Positions 1 to 10,096 of a DNA stretch of 64,000 bases are shown piece by piece (positions within the stretch are counted from its first letter, which is position 1; each line of letters starts with the position of its first letter). The notes beneath the pieces are model-generated. The model saw only the letters and a program-made list of their open reading frames with translations, made no database searches and had not been told where the DNA came from. The stretch comes from Psychrobacter arenosus (GTDB lineage: Bacteria > Pseudomonadota > Gammaproteobacteria > Pseudomonadales > Moraxellaceae): the NCBI RefSeq assembly GCF_904848165.1, contig NZ_LR884459.1, forward strand, positions 2,294,001 through 2,358,000. Direction: 5' to 3'. Made by a program: the position numbers and the translations under genes.

Positions 1-905
1 GGTTCAGCAGTGATGGCTACTAGGCCAGCAAGCGCCCCGTTTAAGAGCATGGTTAAATCTGCTCGGCCAAAGATTAGACGGGCTAACACTAAGGCGCCGA
101 TCGCTCCACCAGCCGCTGCGGCATTGGTATTGAGAAACACCATCGCTACCGAGTTGGCACTGGCAATATCGCCCAATTTTAAGACAGAGCCGCCATTAAA
201 GCCAAACCAGCCCATCCATAAGATGAAAGTACCGAGGGTAGCGAGGGGTAGATTGGCACCAGGAATAGCGCGAACCTCGCCGTTTTTGCCATATTTGCCC
301 TTACGAGCCCCTAATAATAATACCCCAGCTAATGCTGCAGCCGCTCCGGCCATATGAACGATGCCAGACCCAGCAAAGTCAGAGAAGCCTAAATCGCCTA
401 AGTTAAAGAGGCCGAATACATCGTTGCCGCCCCAGGTCCAGCCGCCTTCCATAGGATAGATAAAACCGGTCATCACTACGGCAAAGGCAAAGAAAGCCCA
501 GAGCTTCATGCGCTCAGCAACCGCACCAGATACGATGGACATACAAGTCGCGACGAAAACCACTTGGAAGAAGAAGTCGGATGCTGTGGAATAAACAGAA
601 TCGCCGCCAAAGCCGTTTTCTGCTGAAGCTGCTAAGGCATCAGGAACTAGTGACTCGTTGCCTGCAATACCGTTTAAGAAGAAGTCGCCGCCATACATAA
701 AGCTATAGCCGCAAATCATATACATGGTACAAGCGATAGCAAAGAGGCCAACATTTTTGGTAAGGATTTCAGTGGTGTTTTTTGCGCGAACTAAGCCTGC
801 TTCTAGCATGGCAAAGCCGGCCGCCATCCACATAACTAAAGCGCCACAAATAAGAAAATAAAAAGTATCAAGTGCGTATTGCAGCTCAAAGATCTGGTTT
901 TGCAT
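1..905 (-). CDS. amtB: Ammonium transporter AmtB (3' part outside window)
   Basis: Inner-membrane ammonium channel of the Amt/Mep/Rh family. Reading the minus strand from the ATG at 905 gives MQNQIFELQYALDTFYFLIC and then the family's glycine-rich helices, with GALVMWMAAGFAMLEAGLVR, GGDFF, GFAGSGIVHMAGA-type and WMGWFGFNGGS segments. About 301 codons are present; the C-terminal helices lie beyond position 1, so the gene is open there. There is no cleavable signal peptide, which is common in short-N-terminus Amt proteins of this group. A GGGGGAA Shine-Dalgarno sequence precedes the ATG. It lies 76 bp downstream of glnK on the same strand, the usual glnK-amtB pair in which GlnK plugs the channel when nitrogen is sufficient. 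Confidence 0.96.
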   Translation of the reverse strand, partial: MQNQIFELQYALDTFYFLICGALVMWMAAGFAMLEAGLVRAKNTTEILTKNVGLFAIACTMYMICGYSFMYGGDFFLNGIAGNESLVPDALAASAENGFGGDSVYSTASDFFFQVVFVATCMSIVSGAVAERMKLWAFFAFAVVMTGFIYPMEGGWTWGGNDVFGLFNLGDLGFSDFAGSGIVHMAGAAAALAGVLLLGARKGKYGKNGEVRAIPGANLPLATLGTFILWMGWFGFNGGSVLKLGDIASANSVAMVFLNTNAAAAGGAIGALVLARLIFGRADLTMLLNGALAGLVAITAE

Positions 906-981
906 TGAAATTCCCCCTTGAATTATTCATGCAGAGTTTGTCAAAAAGACAACTGGGTCAATGAGACCCTGTAGGCAGCGC

Positions 982-1962
<981 letters not shown>

Positions 1963-1994
1963 AAAAAAAGCCGCCTAAAAGCTATTTTGGCGGC
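1963..1994 (-). terminator. Intrinsic terminator of the uspA gene
   Basis: GCCGCC/GGCGGC stem extended by an AAAA/TTTT pairing, followed on the minus strand by seven T residues. It lies about 80 bp beyond the stop codon of the universal stress protein gene. Confidence 0.8.
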
Positions 1995-2073
1995 AGATTT
2001 AACTATTTTAGTAAAAAAAGCACCATAATAGTGCGTGATGCAAACAGGGGCACTAAGTCAGTAGTTTATAGCC

Positions 2074-2928
2074 TTAGTCTTTAGGGAACAATAGATACGG
2101 GGTCTGCGTACTGCCCAACAGCTTTTGGGTATCACTGCCTTGAAACAGCTCACGCAACCGCGATTGACCGAAAGCACCGGTCATTAGCATCCCAATATCA
2201 TGCTGCTTTTGATAATAAAGGATAGCGGCACTGACATCGCGACTATCGATTAGAGTTTTCTTACAGTTAATCCCAGCTTGCTTTAGACGGGCGTAGGCCT
2301 CGCGTAAGGCATCACTATTTTCGGTAGTCTCTTTTCCCACCATGATGATATGGACCGATAAGGTGCGTACGAGTGGGTTTTGACACAGCCAATCGAGCAA
2401 GCGGTGGCAAGTGGCGCGGTTATCAAAAGCGAACAAAGCTGAGGTAGGCGGTACAAATGGTGCATCAGTCACCAAAATGGGGCATAAACTGGGTCGAATC
2501 AATTCACTCAAGGTGGCTTTGCTGGTCACATGACGGCCAATCACCACCAATTGCACGACCTCATCGACATAATCGATACTCTCTGCCAGCGACTCATGAC
2601 GGTGTAACGAGTATATCGTCAACTTATGGTGCTGTTGGTTACAGTACGCAGCGGCTTGATGCAATAAGATTTTGCCGCGGGCATTACGCTCGCTATTGCT
2701 CAAACGTTCATCATGAGTGAACTGGTCTAACAGTTGGCTTTCATCATCGATATTGATGCAGCCGGAATAGTTGACGGCGGCTTGGCGATGCGTACTGGGC
2801 ACGGCATGCAGCAGCCCAATAGGCGCTTGTAAGCGGGTCGCCGTCCATAGACTGGCATCTAATACCGCTTGGACATAATCGGGACTGTCGAGACAAGCGA
2901 TGACACTATCTGGTTTTAAATTACTCAT
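2074..2928 (-). CDS. Universal stress protein, tandem UspA domains
   Basis: Cytoplasmic protein of 284 residues with two Usp folds in tandem, about residues 1-140 and 150-284. Only the C-terminal domain keeps the nucleotide-binding pattern G-2X-G-9X-G-S, seen as GAFG, nine residues, then GS; the N-terminal domain is degenerate there, as is usual in tandem (UspE-type) proteins. I chose the ATG at 2928 (MSNLKPDSVIACLDS); an in-frame GTG lies seven codons upstream but would add a Cys-rich stub with no family similarity. The gene follows the SulP transporter gene by 187 bp on the same strand, a pairing often seen for bicarbonate/sulfate-type SulP carriers. Exact physiological role is not determined by sequence. 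Confidence 0.9.
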   Translation of the reverse strand: MSNLKPDSVIACLDSPDYVQAVLDASLWTATRLQAPIGLLHAVPSTHRQAAVNYSGCINIDDESQLLDQFTHDERLSNSERNARGKILLHQAAAYCNQQHHKLTIYSLHRHESLAESIDYVDEVVQLVVIGRHVTSKATLSELIRPSLCPILVTDAPFVPPTSALFAFDNRATCHRLLDWLCQNPLVRTLSVHIIMVGKETTENSDALREAYARLKQAGINCKKTLIDSRDVSAAILYYQKQHDIGMLMTGAFGQSRLRELFQGSDTQKLLGSTQTPYLLFPKD

Positions 2929-3114
2929 AACGCAGCAACACCATTCCACTTAAATCAATCTAGCACAGCTGGCCCCATTCCCTTTAATTAGGGGTTTAGG
3001 GGCTGCTGTACTGCCAATGCTTTTGCTCAAGCCCTTAGCTTACGTTGAGTTGGGCTTAGCAAAGTGAATATTTACCTAGGGTTTAACGAATTGTTAACTA
3101 GGAGAGCTCACGCC

Positions 3115-4617
3115 CTAATCTAACAAACCAATATCTCGGCGATCGTGTATAGAGAATTTATCGATCAAGGTGCGACTGGCGCTGTTTAATCCCACCACCT
3201 TGACATCTATCCCTTCGCGTTGCAAGCGCATAACCAGTTTGTCCAAAGTATCTACCGCGGTTACGTCCCAAAAGTGCGCATTGGTGACATCGATATGGAC
3301 GGCATCCAAGGCTTCTTTGGTATCAAAGCTATTTAAGAATTGCGTGGTAGAGGCAAAGAAGACCTGACCTCGGACATAATAATAGCGGGTGTTACTGCTG
3401 TCATCGTATTCGCTATAAACGCTTAAGAACTGACCGATTTTATTAGCAAAGAATAGCGCGGATAATAGGACGCCTACCAATACTCCATAAGCTAAGTTAT
3501 GGGTAAAGACCGTGGTTAATACTGTCGCTAACATTACAATATTAAAAGACATAGGGTGAGTTTTAAATTCACGTAGCGACTGCCAATTAAAGGTACCGAT
3601 AGACACCATAATCATCACAGCAACGAGCGCCGCCATAGGGATTAAGCTGACCCAGTCGCTTAAAAAGACCACCATAATTAATAGCACGACCCCAGCGATA
3701 AAGGTGGATAAACGGGTACGACCCCCTGACTTGACGTTGATCACCGATTGACCAATCATGGCACAACCAGCCATACCGCCAAAGCAGCCTGACACCACGT
3801 TGGCAATACCTTGACCGCGGCACTCGCGATTTTTATCACTAGGGGTATCGGTGAGCTCATCGACGATTGTGGCGGTCATCATAGACTCTAATAACCCCAC
3901 GATGGCTAGCGCTATAGAGTACGGCGCAATGATTTTCAAAGTCTCTAAATTTAAAGGAATATCAGGAATTAAGAACATAGGCAGCGTATCAGGAAGATCG
4001 CCCATATCCCCAACATTGCGGATATCTAGCCCCATATAGAGCGCGACAATGGTAAGCCCTACAATACAGATTAAAGGCGAGGGAATGACCTTGCCGATTT
4101 TGGGAATAAGTGGGAATAAATAAATGATGCCCAGACCGGCTGCAGTCATCAAATAAACCGTAAGTCCCACCCTTTCAGTAGCTGGGTTGAGCTCAGGCAA
4201 TTGCGCAGCAAAGATTAGAATTGCCAAAGCATTCACAAAACCAATGACCACCGATCGCGACACAAAGCGCATGAGATTGCCCATCTTTAGCAGCCCCATA
4301 ACCACCTGAATCGCCCCACACAGTAAGGTGGCGGCTAAGAGGTACTGTAGGCCGTGTGAGGCCACTAAGTCCACCATGACTAACGCCATAGCGCCAGTCG
4401 CTGCGGAAATCATAGCGGGACGGCCACCAACGAAACTAATAACTACCGCGATACAGAAGGAGGCGTAAAGGCCTACTTTAGGATCGACACCAGCGATAAT
4501 AGAAAAGGCGATGGCTTCGGGAATAAGGGCCAATGCCACGACCAGTCCGGACAATATATCGCCACGGACGTTAGAGAACCAGTCGTCGCGCACGCTATCT
4601 AGAGAAGGTATCATCAT
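3115..4617 (-). CDS. SulP/SLC26 family anion transporter with STAS domain
   Basis: Inner-membrane anion carrier of 500 residues. The first about 390 residues form the hydrophobic SulP core, starting with [20 protein letters not shown], the family's first-helix signature; residues about 395-500 form a cytoplasmic STAS domain with the typical DVTAVDTL segment. Substrate cannot be read from sequence: the shortish length and the pairing with a Usp gene resemble BicA-like sodium:bicarbonate symporters, while sulfate is the classical substrate. The start has two adjacent ATG codons and no evident Shine-Dalgarno sequence; a structured leader lies 70-160 bases upstream and may take part in control. 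It is divergent from murD. Confidence 0.93.
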   Translation of the reverse strand: MMIPSLDSVRDDWFSNVRGDILSGLVVALALIPEAIAFSIIAGVDPKVGLYASFCIAVVISFVGGRPAMISAATGAMALVMVDLVASHGLQYLLAATLLCGAIQVVMGLLKMGNLMRFVSRSVVIGFVNALAILIFAAQLPELNPATERVGLTVYLMTAAGLGIIYLFPLIPKIGKVIPSPLICIVGLTIVALYMGLDIRNVGDMGDLPDTLPMFLIPDIPLNLETLKIIAPYSIALAIVGLLESMMTATIVDELTDTPSDKNRECRGQGIANVVSGCFGGMAGCAMIGQSVINVKSGGRTRLSTFIAGVVLLIMVVFLSDWVSLIPMAALVAVMIMVSIGTFNWQSLREFKTHPMSFNIVMLATVLTTVFTHNLAYGVLVGVLLSALFFANKIGQFLSVYSEYDDSSNTRYYYVRGQVFFASTTQFLNSFDTKEALDAVHIDVTNAHFWDVTAVDTLDKLVMRLQREGIDVKVVGLNSASRTLIDKFSIHDRRDIGLLD

Positions 4618-5110
4618 AAAAGTCAGTAGTCATTTAGAGAAAGTTAAAAAACTTAGGCATAAATTGGGTAGAGGAGGGCGGTGACAGCAGCCCTAATATA
4701 GGGCTCGGCCCTCAAGGCGTTTCCACGCCACTGTGCGAGCCAAATCCTTAGCGCTGCCCTCGCAAATCAGGGCAAGATTACTTAATTGAAAAGCCTTGGT
4801 TGTGATTGTGCATATCGCTAGGCGAAGCGCCCAGATAGACAAACAACCGTGCTAGAATAAGAGCAAATTAGGGGCCAATTTAGCCACAAAAAATGCTACA
4901 AACCCTTTAATATATTGCTAAGGTTACTTTTTAGCCGTTCCTGTTATTTGGTTAAGAAAATAGCTAAAAGCACGTATCAAGCAATATCACTTTGATTTCT
5001 ATAGAATTGATATCTATTGTTATCTATGGCACTTTGCTAGAGCGGTTTTAATCTAGCGAAATAACCACAAAAATACTGCGCATCATAGCACACCAGACAC
5101 AAAAGGAATA
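4618..5110. other. Divergent intergenic region between SulP gene and murD
   Basis: About 490 bases holding the leader and promoter of the SulP gene (minus strand) and the promoter of murD (plus strand). Apart from the structured segment at 4689-4774 it is AT-rich; no gene or clear protein-binding dyad is evident. Confidence 0.5.
4689..4774 (-). promoter_or_regulatory. Structured 5' leader with competing stems upstream of SulP gene
   Basis: Read as minus-strand RNA the segment forms, in order: stem TGCCCT/AGGGCA (4774-4755); stem P1 GGCTCG/CGAGCC (4741-4736 with 4707-4702) enclosing P2 GGCGT-GGAA-ACGCC, whose GGAA loop is a GNRA tetraloop; then hairpin AGCCCT-ATATT-AGGGCT (4705-4689). The last hairpin and the 3' strand of P1 share bases 4702-4705, so the two cannot form together. 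No T-run follows, so any control would act on translation or RNA stability. I do not recognise a known riboswitch class. Seen: the pairings. Inferred: regulation. Confidence 0.45.
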
Positions 5111-6751
5111 ATGATGAGCCAAGACCCATCAGGCGATAATGCGACCCCGTCTTTCTCCGGGCAACCCCAAAATCGCAGTAGCAACCATACTCAAGACCAC
5201 AATCAACCCCATAGCCAAGCTTATAATAAAGCCATTCCAGCAGAGGATAGTCTTAGCGCTGCTACGGAGCAAGCGACGGCTTCGGTAGGACAGTGGTCTG
5301 GCCAAGCGACGGGTCAACAGGACGCTGAGCAAAAGCAACAAAACCCTGCGCAAATGATTCATAAGGGCGGCTTGCAAGTGGTCATTGGCTTAGGTCAATC
5401 CGGGCTATCTGCCGCGCGCTATTTAACCGAACAGGGCTATAAAGTGGCGGTAACTGATGCCAACGCGGCTCCTACGTTAGCCGCGCAGTTGCCTAACAGC
5501 GTAACGATTCGGCAGTTTGGGCAAATAGATGGTCAGTTATTGCGCCAAGCCGCACGGATTATTATTAGCCCAGGTATCGCGTTAACCACTCCTGAGATTG
5601 CGGCAGTACACCAAGCCGGTACGCCAGTGATTAGTGATATTCAACTGTTTCGTGATGCTTGCACGGTGCCAATCGTGGCGATTACCGGCTCTAACGCCAA
5701 AACGACCGTCACTACTCTAGTGGGTCAAATGGCCAAAGAAGCCCGCGTAAATGTTGGAGTAGGCGGTAATATCGGCTTGCCCGCCTTGACGCTACTGGAC
5801 AATCCGGACATGACCCTGGCCGTGCTGGAGCTATCGAGCTTCCAGTTAGAGACTGTGACCAACTTAGGCGCGCAAGTGGCTTGTGTGTTGAATATGTCCC
5901 CGGACCATCTAGACCGTCACGGCGATATGCTCGGTTATCACCAGGCCAAGCACCGTATTTTTCAAGGGGCGAAGTCTGTGGTGGTCAACCGCGAAGATGC
6001 GCTGACACGCCCGCTAGTCGCTGATGACTTGCCGAGAATTAGTGTGGGTAGCAATGCGCCAGATAAAGGTCAGTACGGCTTGATTACCGAAGCGGATGGC
6101 AGTGTTTATCTAGCGCGAGGTGCCGAAGTGCTATTGGCGGCGAATAGCTTACGCATCAAAGGCCAGCATAATCTGGTCAATGCCTTATCTGCCTTGGCTA
6201 TTGGTGAGCTGGCAGGCTTGCCCATAGCGAGTATGGTGGAGACCCTGAAAAACTTTGGCGGCTTAGAACATCGCTGTCAGTATGTGGCTGAGGTCGCTAG
6301 TATCGATTATTTTAATGACTCTAAAGGCACAAATATTGGCTCAACCATGGCGGCTATTGCTGGCCTTGGCGCTGTATATGCGCCAAAAGGTGGCAAGTTG
6401 CTGCTGATTTTGGGCGGTCAAGGTAAAGGCCAAGTCTTTAGCGAACTGTCCCCTTTGATCAATCAGTATGTAGGACAAGTCTTACTGATCGGCGAAGATG
6501 CCGAAAAAATTGCTGATGATTTATTAACCGCGGCAAAAGACCCGGTCACTGAAGCCGTAGATATGCATCAATGCGTCACTTTAGAGGCGGCGATGACGCT
6601 AGTACCGCAATTGCTCAGCAGTAGCCTATCGCAAGTACAAGCTGTCTTGTTGTCCCCCGCATGTGCCAGTTTTGATCAGTTTTCAGGCTATGCTGAGCGC
6701 GGCGAGCGTTTCATAGAGTTGGTCATGGCGATGACGGCAGCTGAGCCGTAA
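5111..6751 (+). CDS. murD: UDP-N-acetylmuramoyl-L-alanine--D-glutamate ligase with N-terminal extension
   Basis: Cytoplasmic Mur ligase that adds D-glutamate to UDP-MurNAc-L-Ala with ATP. The ATP loop GSNAKTTV is near residues 193-200, followed by the conserved ELSSFQLE, NMSPDHLDRH, NDSKGTN and SPACASFDQF segments, so the core is complete. The protein has 546 residues against about 440-450 for typical MurD: the first about 80 are polar and Q/N/S/T-rich with no recognisable domain. Counting from Met82 (ATG at 5354) places the P-loop as in E. coli MurD. The long start is supported by AAGGA at 5103-5107 before ATG 5111. The P-loop carries Ala where many MurD proteins have the second Gly; relatives share this. 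Paired with ftsW downstream. Confidence 0.96.
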   Translation: MMSQDPSGDNATPSFSGQPQNRSSNHTQDHNQPHSQAYNKAIPAEDSLSAATEQATASVGQWSGQATGQQDAEQKQQNPAQMIHKGGLQVVIGLGQSGLSAARYLTEQGYKVAVTDANAAPTLAAQLPNSVTIRQFGQIDGQLLRQAARIIISPGIALTTPEIAAVHQAGTPVISDIQLFRDACTVPIVAITGSNAKTTVTTLVGQMAKEARVNVGVGGNIGLPALTLLDNPDMTLAVLELSSFQLETVTNLGAQVACVLNMSPDHLDRHGDMLGYHQAKHRIFQGAKSVVVNREDALTRPLVADDLPRISVGSNAPDKGQYGLITEADGSVYLARGAEVLLAANSLRIKGQHNLVNALSALAIGELAGLPIASMVETLKNFGGLEHRCQYVAEVASIDYFNDSKGTNIGSTMAAIAGLGAVYAPKGGKLLLILGGQGKGQVFSELSPLINQYVGQVLLIGEDAEKIADDLLTAAKDPVTEAVDMHQCVTLEAAMTLVPQLLSSSLSQVQAVLLSPACASFDQFSGYAERGERFIELVMAMTAAEP

Positions 6752-6844
6752 GGACAGCGCTGCTGCAACCGATTTATTTTTTATGCACCCTTAGCTTGGC
6801 CTTTGTCGAGCTCTTCTTTTTAGCTCTTTATAGATTTGATAATT

Positions 6845-8050
6845 ATGGCGTTCACTAAATTTTCTCGTCCTCAGTCCCGGAGTAAGCGTGTCTCTCGACC
6901 GCTCACTGGCACGGATGGGGTGCTGACTACTCCGTCTGCTAAAGCCACCTTATTGGCAGGCGTGGGCTGCATTATGGTGCTCAGTTTATTAATGGTCGCT
7001 TCGGCCTCGATTCCCTTTGCCTTGAGTAAAGGCATGTCAGAGCTGTACTTCTTTGATCATCAGCTGATGTATATGGGGTTAGGGCTACTGGTCGCTTTTG
7101 TGGTGTATCGCATTCCCCTCAAGCATCTTTATCATTTGCCCAACCAGTTTATGATGCTGCTGCTGACCGCTATCTTATTAACCATCACGTTGTTTGGTAC
7201 CCCTATTAACGGCTCCAAGCGGTGGATAGAGTTGGGAATCTTTAACTTTCAGGTGGCGGAACTGGTCAAGTTAGTGATGATTATATTTGTCTCTGACTTT
7301 GTGGTACGGCGCTCCTACGAAGTACGTAGCGGTTGGGATGGGTTTTTACGTATTTCCTCTGTCGTTGCCATTCTCACGGTTTTCCTACTGTTACAGCCTG
7401 ATTTTGGCTCGCTAGTGGTGATTGTTGGCTGTATCTTGACGATATTTTATATTGCTGGAGCACCGCAAAAGCAGTTTCTACTCCTAGGAGTTATTGTAGG
7501 GGGGCTGGCCTTTGCTGCCATCTCGATGGTGCAATACCGTTTGACGCGCGCGCTGTCATTTTTAGACCCATTCGATGATATTCAAGATACCGACTATCAG
7601 TTAGCTCGCAGTTTGATTGCCTTTGGGCGCGGTGAGTTTACGGGGGTAGGGTATGGCGAGAGTGTGCAAAAGCTGTCGCATTTGCCCGAAGCGCACACCG
7701 ATTTCCTGCTAGCGATTACTGGAGAGGAGTTAGGCTTTGTAGGCGTGGCTACCGTGCTATTGCTAGAAGCGCTTATTATTGCCAGTGCTATGCGTATCAG
7801 TTATAGCGCCTTACAACGGCGTCAGATGCGTCTTAGTTATACCGCCTTTGGGATCGGGGTCATCTTTATTGGTCAGACCATTATTAACGCGGCGATGAAT
7901 ATGGGTGCAATGCCGACGAAAGGCCTTACTATGCCCTTCTTTAGTTATGGCGGCTCATCGATGCTCATCAGTTTAGTGATGGTCGCTTTATTGCTCAGAA
8001 TTTATAAAGAAGGCCCGCTCATAGAAAAGAGCCAATGTCGTTATTATTAA
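6845..8050 (+). CDS. ftsW: Septal peptidoglycan polymerase/lipid II flippase FtsW
   Basis: SEDS-family membrane protein of 401 residues from the ATG at 6845; a TTG nine bases upstream could also start it. It has a cytoplasmic basic N-terminus, about ten transmembrane helices, and the SEDS signatures NGSKRWIELG, QPDFGSLVV, LPEAHTDF and the C-terminal FFSYGGSSM. Known role: polymerises septal glycan strands with FtsI during division. It follows murD by about 90 bp and an intrinsic terminator follows its stop, so murD-ftsW forms a two-gene unit, without murG, murC or ftsQAZ next to it. Confidence 0.95.
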   Translation: MAFTKFSRPQSRSKRVSRPLTGTDGVLTTPSAKATLLAGVGCIMVLSLLMVASASIPFALSKGMSELYFFDHQLMYMGLGLLVAFVVYRIPLKHLYHLPNQFMMLLLTAILLTITLFGTPINGSKRWIELGIFNFQVAELVKLVMIIFVSDFVVRRSYEVRSGWDGFLRISSVVAILTVFLLLQPDFGSLVVIVGCILTIFYIAGAPQKQFLLLGVIVGGLAFAAISMVQYRLTRALSFLDPFDDIQDTDYQLARSLIAFGRGEFTGVGYGESVQKLSHLPEAHTDFLLAITGEELGFVGVATVLLLEALIIASAMRISYSALQRRQMRLSYTAFGIGVIFIGQTIINAAMNMGAMPTKGLTMPFFSYGGSSMLISLVMVALLLRIYKEGPLIEKSQCRYY

Positions 8051-8102
8051 GCCGTTTAGTTAAACGCTAACAACAAGAAAAAGGCTAACGAATAAAGAGT
8101 GA

Positions 8103-8133
8103 AAAATACGGTCTTATAGGCCGTATTTTTTTT
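8103..8133. terminator. Intrinsic terminator after ftsW
   Basis: Stem AAAATACGG/CCGTATTTT with a nine-base loop and a run of eight T on the plus strand; five T follow on the minus strand, so it may also serve gluQ, which converges on it. Confidence 0.88.
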
Positions 8134-8205
8134 GTGTGAATAAACGAGCGGCTAGGTTTACTAGGGTAATTTTGCAGCGCATTTTAACGTGAATAGTAGC
8201 TTGCC

Positions 8206-8247
8206 TATCCACTATCCACTAATCACTAATCACTAATCACTAATCAC
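8206..8247. repeat. Heptamer tandem repeat (6 copies)
   Basis: Six head-to-tail seven-base units: TATCCAC twice, then TAATCAC four times. The array ends six bases before the gluQ stop codon, between the convergent ftsW and gluQ genes. The four identical copies suggest recent slippage expansion. Confidence 0.95.
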
Positions 8248-8253
8248 ATATGT

Positions 8254-9234
8254 CTATTCACCAATGCCTAAAGTTTGCTTACCTAGCAAAACGGACATAT
8301 CCCACTGAGCAATCGCTTGCTGCAGCATTCGCTCCGGGGTATCTAGGTCTACTTTAGGTTGGTGTAGCAACTTAAAGGCCGTATTTAGCAAGTCGCTAGG
8401 GTAGGCGCAGTCTATCGGTTGCGCTAGGTTTTGTTTGGAGAGCTTTTGCCCCTGAGCGTTTAACATCAGCGGTAAATGCGCCCAATGGTCGACTGTGGGC
8501 AAGCCCGCCGCGCGCATGATACTAATCTGGGCGGTGGTCATAGGTAGGATATCGAGCCCGCGCATGACATGACTGATATTTTGTAAACCGTCGTCAATAC
8601 TCGCTGCCAAAATATAGTTAATGGTGCCGTCCTGACGCCTGACTACCACATCCCCTTCCGATTGCTGCGGATTCTGCCATTGCGGCCCCTGAATACCATC
8701 CCAAAAGCCGATTAAATAGTCTGCCAATTGCAAACGTACTTTAGCCCCTGCACCTGATAAATGCCTGGTTACCTCGCCAGTTAAATGGCGCGGTAGGCAC
8801 AAGCGTGGATAAGGAGAGGTGGCAATACCTTGACGCTCGGCATAGTCATTCAGGCTTTTTCTGGAGCAATCGCAGTCATAGGCTAAGGGAGTCAGCTGCG
8901 CGTGTAGAAAGTCATTATACAGATCGGTTCTTTCTGATTGGTATAAGACGTCACCGTCCCACTGCAATCCCAAAGCCTCTAGGTCCATTAAAATCTGCTC
9001 GCTAAATTCAACGGAACAGCGAGTGATATCCGTATCTTCAATGCGTAAGCGCCACTCCCCACCGAGCGCTTTGATATGACAATAGCTCGCTACGGCGGTC
9101 GTTAACGAGCCCAGATGCAGCTCACCCGTCGGCGAAGGGGCAAAGCGACCGATAGGCAGACGTGGCTCAGGGTTAGACCCCAACGGTTTGGCAAGAGATG
9201 TAGTAGGCATAGGCTGAGCGTTTGAATATTGCAT
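8254..9234 (-). CDS. gluQ: Glutamyl-Q tRNA(Asp) synthetase
   Basis: Truncated paralogue of glutamyl-tRNA synthetase that attaches glutamate to queuosine in tRNA(Asp). It has FAPSPTG followed by HLGSL (HIGH-type motif) near residues 30-45, a CDC zinc-binding segment after [10 protein letters not shown], and KLSKQN in place of KMSKS; the anticodon-binding domain of GluRS is absent, which defines the family. I chose the ATG at 9234 because AAGGTGAG lies just before it; a GTG three codons upstream overlaps that sequence. The gene is downstream of dksA on the same strand, the dksA-gluQ order known from many gammaproteobacteria, but with a possible terminator between. Confidence 0.95.
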   Translation of the reverse strand: MQYSNAQPMPTTSLAKPLGSNPEPRLPIGRFAPSPTGELHLGSLTTAVASYCHIKALGGEWRLRIEDTDITRCSVEFSEQILMDLEALGLQWDGDVLYQSERTDLYNDFLHAQLTPLAYDCDCSRKSLNDYAERQGIATSPYPRLCLPRHLTGEVTRHLSGAGAKVRLQLADYLIGFWDGIQGPQWQNPQQSEGDVVVRRQDGTINYILAASIDDGLQNISHVMRGLDILPMTTAQISIMRAAGLPTVDHWAHLPLMLNAQGQKLSKQNLAQPIDCAYPSDLLNTAFKLLHQPKVDLDTPERMLQQAIAQWDMSVLLGKQTLGIGE

Positions 9235-9336
9235 GAGGCTCACCTTACAGTGAGTAAGGGATAAAATCTGTCAGTAAGGACAGGCTAAAAATCATAAACT
9301 ATAACTATAGGTTGGCGGGCGATAAAAGCAGGCAGG

Positions 9337-9387
9337 TATAGAGCAGATATAGAGCAGTTATAAAGTAATGATAAAGTAATTATAAAA
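9337..9387. repeat. Two consecutive 11-bp tandem duplications
   Basis: TATAGAGCAGA/TATAGAGCAGT at 9337-9358 is followed at once by ATAAAGTAATG/ATAAAGTAATT plus a partial third copy at 9360-9387. Two unrelated duplications of the same unit length stand side by side. Confidence 0.85.
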
Positions 9388-9444
9388 CAGCCATTAGGAC
9401 TGCACCCGCAATAATACGGCCCTAACCAGCGAAAAAACGAGGGT

Positions 9445-9504
9445 AAAAAAAGGAGTGCGCAGTCAGCCTATCGTTGCGAACAAAGATAGGGTAACCGTAC
9501 ACTC
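9445..9504 (-). terminator. Possible dksA terminator
   Basis: On the minus strand GAGTG/CACTC encloses CCTATC/GATAGG, and seven T follow one base after the outer stem. The long internal segments make it weaker than the other terminators in the window. Confidence 0.45.
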
Positions 9505-9606
9505 ACTATAGCCCTCTCTAACAGAGATAGCCAGTTAAGTCTGTGCAGTCCCGCTTAATGCACTCGCTATGAAGGGGCAGACCTTCAGACTGCTAAGCGC
9601 AAGCTC

Positions 9607-10047
9607 TTAAGCGTGGCCTAAGTTTTGGCGCTCTTTCATTTCCGCCAAGGTCTTGCAGTCGATACATTGGGTGGCGGTTGGACGGGCTTCCAATCTGCGC
9701 AGACCAATCTCGACGCCACAAGTCTGGCAAAAACCATAATCATCGCCATCGATTTCGGCGATAGACTTATCAATTTTGCGGATTAATTTGCGCTCACGGT
9801 CACGCGTACGTAGCGCTAAGGCAAACTCTTCTTCTTGCGTAGCCCGATCGTTGATATCTGGCATGGCGCTAGACTCATCTTGAATATAAGACTTAGTACG
9901 ATCCGCCTCACCGATTAACTGTTGTTTCCAGTTGATTAGAATTTGTCTAAAGTGCTCTAGCTGAGCATCAGACATATATTCTTCGTCCTTGGCAGGCTCA
10001 TAAGGCGTGAATTTGATATCCGCCGGGGTAGGGGAAGGGTTGCTCAT
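9607..10047 (-). CDS. dksA: RNA polymerase-binding transcription factor DksA
   Basis: DksA, 146 residues, enters the RNA polymerase secondary channel and with ppGpp adjusts rRNA and amino acid promoters. The coiled-coil tip carries DINDRA with the essential acidic residues, and the C-terminal zinc finger has all four cysteines (CQTC and CIDC). Length matches E. coli DksA (151). The ATG at 10047 is the only sensible start. A long inverted repeat lies 50-100 bases upstream and could form a leader hairpin. Downstream is gluQ. Confidence 0.97.
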   Translation of the reverse strand: MSNPSPTPADIKFTPYEPAKDEEYMSDAQLEHFRQILINWKQQLIGEADRTKSYIQDESSAMPDINDRATQEEEFALALRTRDRERKLIRKIDKSIAEIDGDDYGFCQTCGVEIGLRRLEARPTATQCIDCKTLAEMKERQNLGHA

Positions 10048-10096
10048 AAGAAATTCCTACTGATTCAAAATAATAACAAGGGTGACTTATTCTTGT

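Larger units (their letters stand above)
9235..9606. other. dksA-gluQ intergenic region
   Basis: About 370 bases holding two small tandem duplications (9337-9387) and a possible dksA terminator (9445-9504). No gene seen. Confidence 0.5.

Noticed and set aside
5684..5710. MurD ATP loop with Ala in place of Gly (GSNAKTT) as a sign of inactivation
   Set aside because: The lysine and threonine that bind phosphate are intact and the rest of the core is conserved; related Moraxellaceae MurD share this variant.
8206..8247. Possible CRISPR-like array
   Set aside because: Units are contiguous heptamers without spacers; it is a simple tandem repeat.
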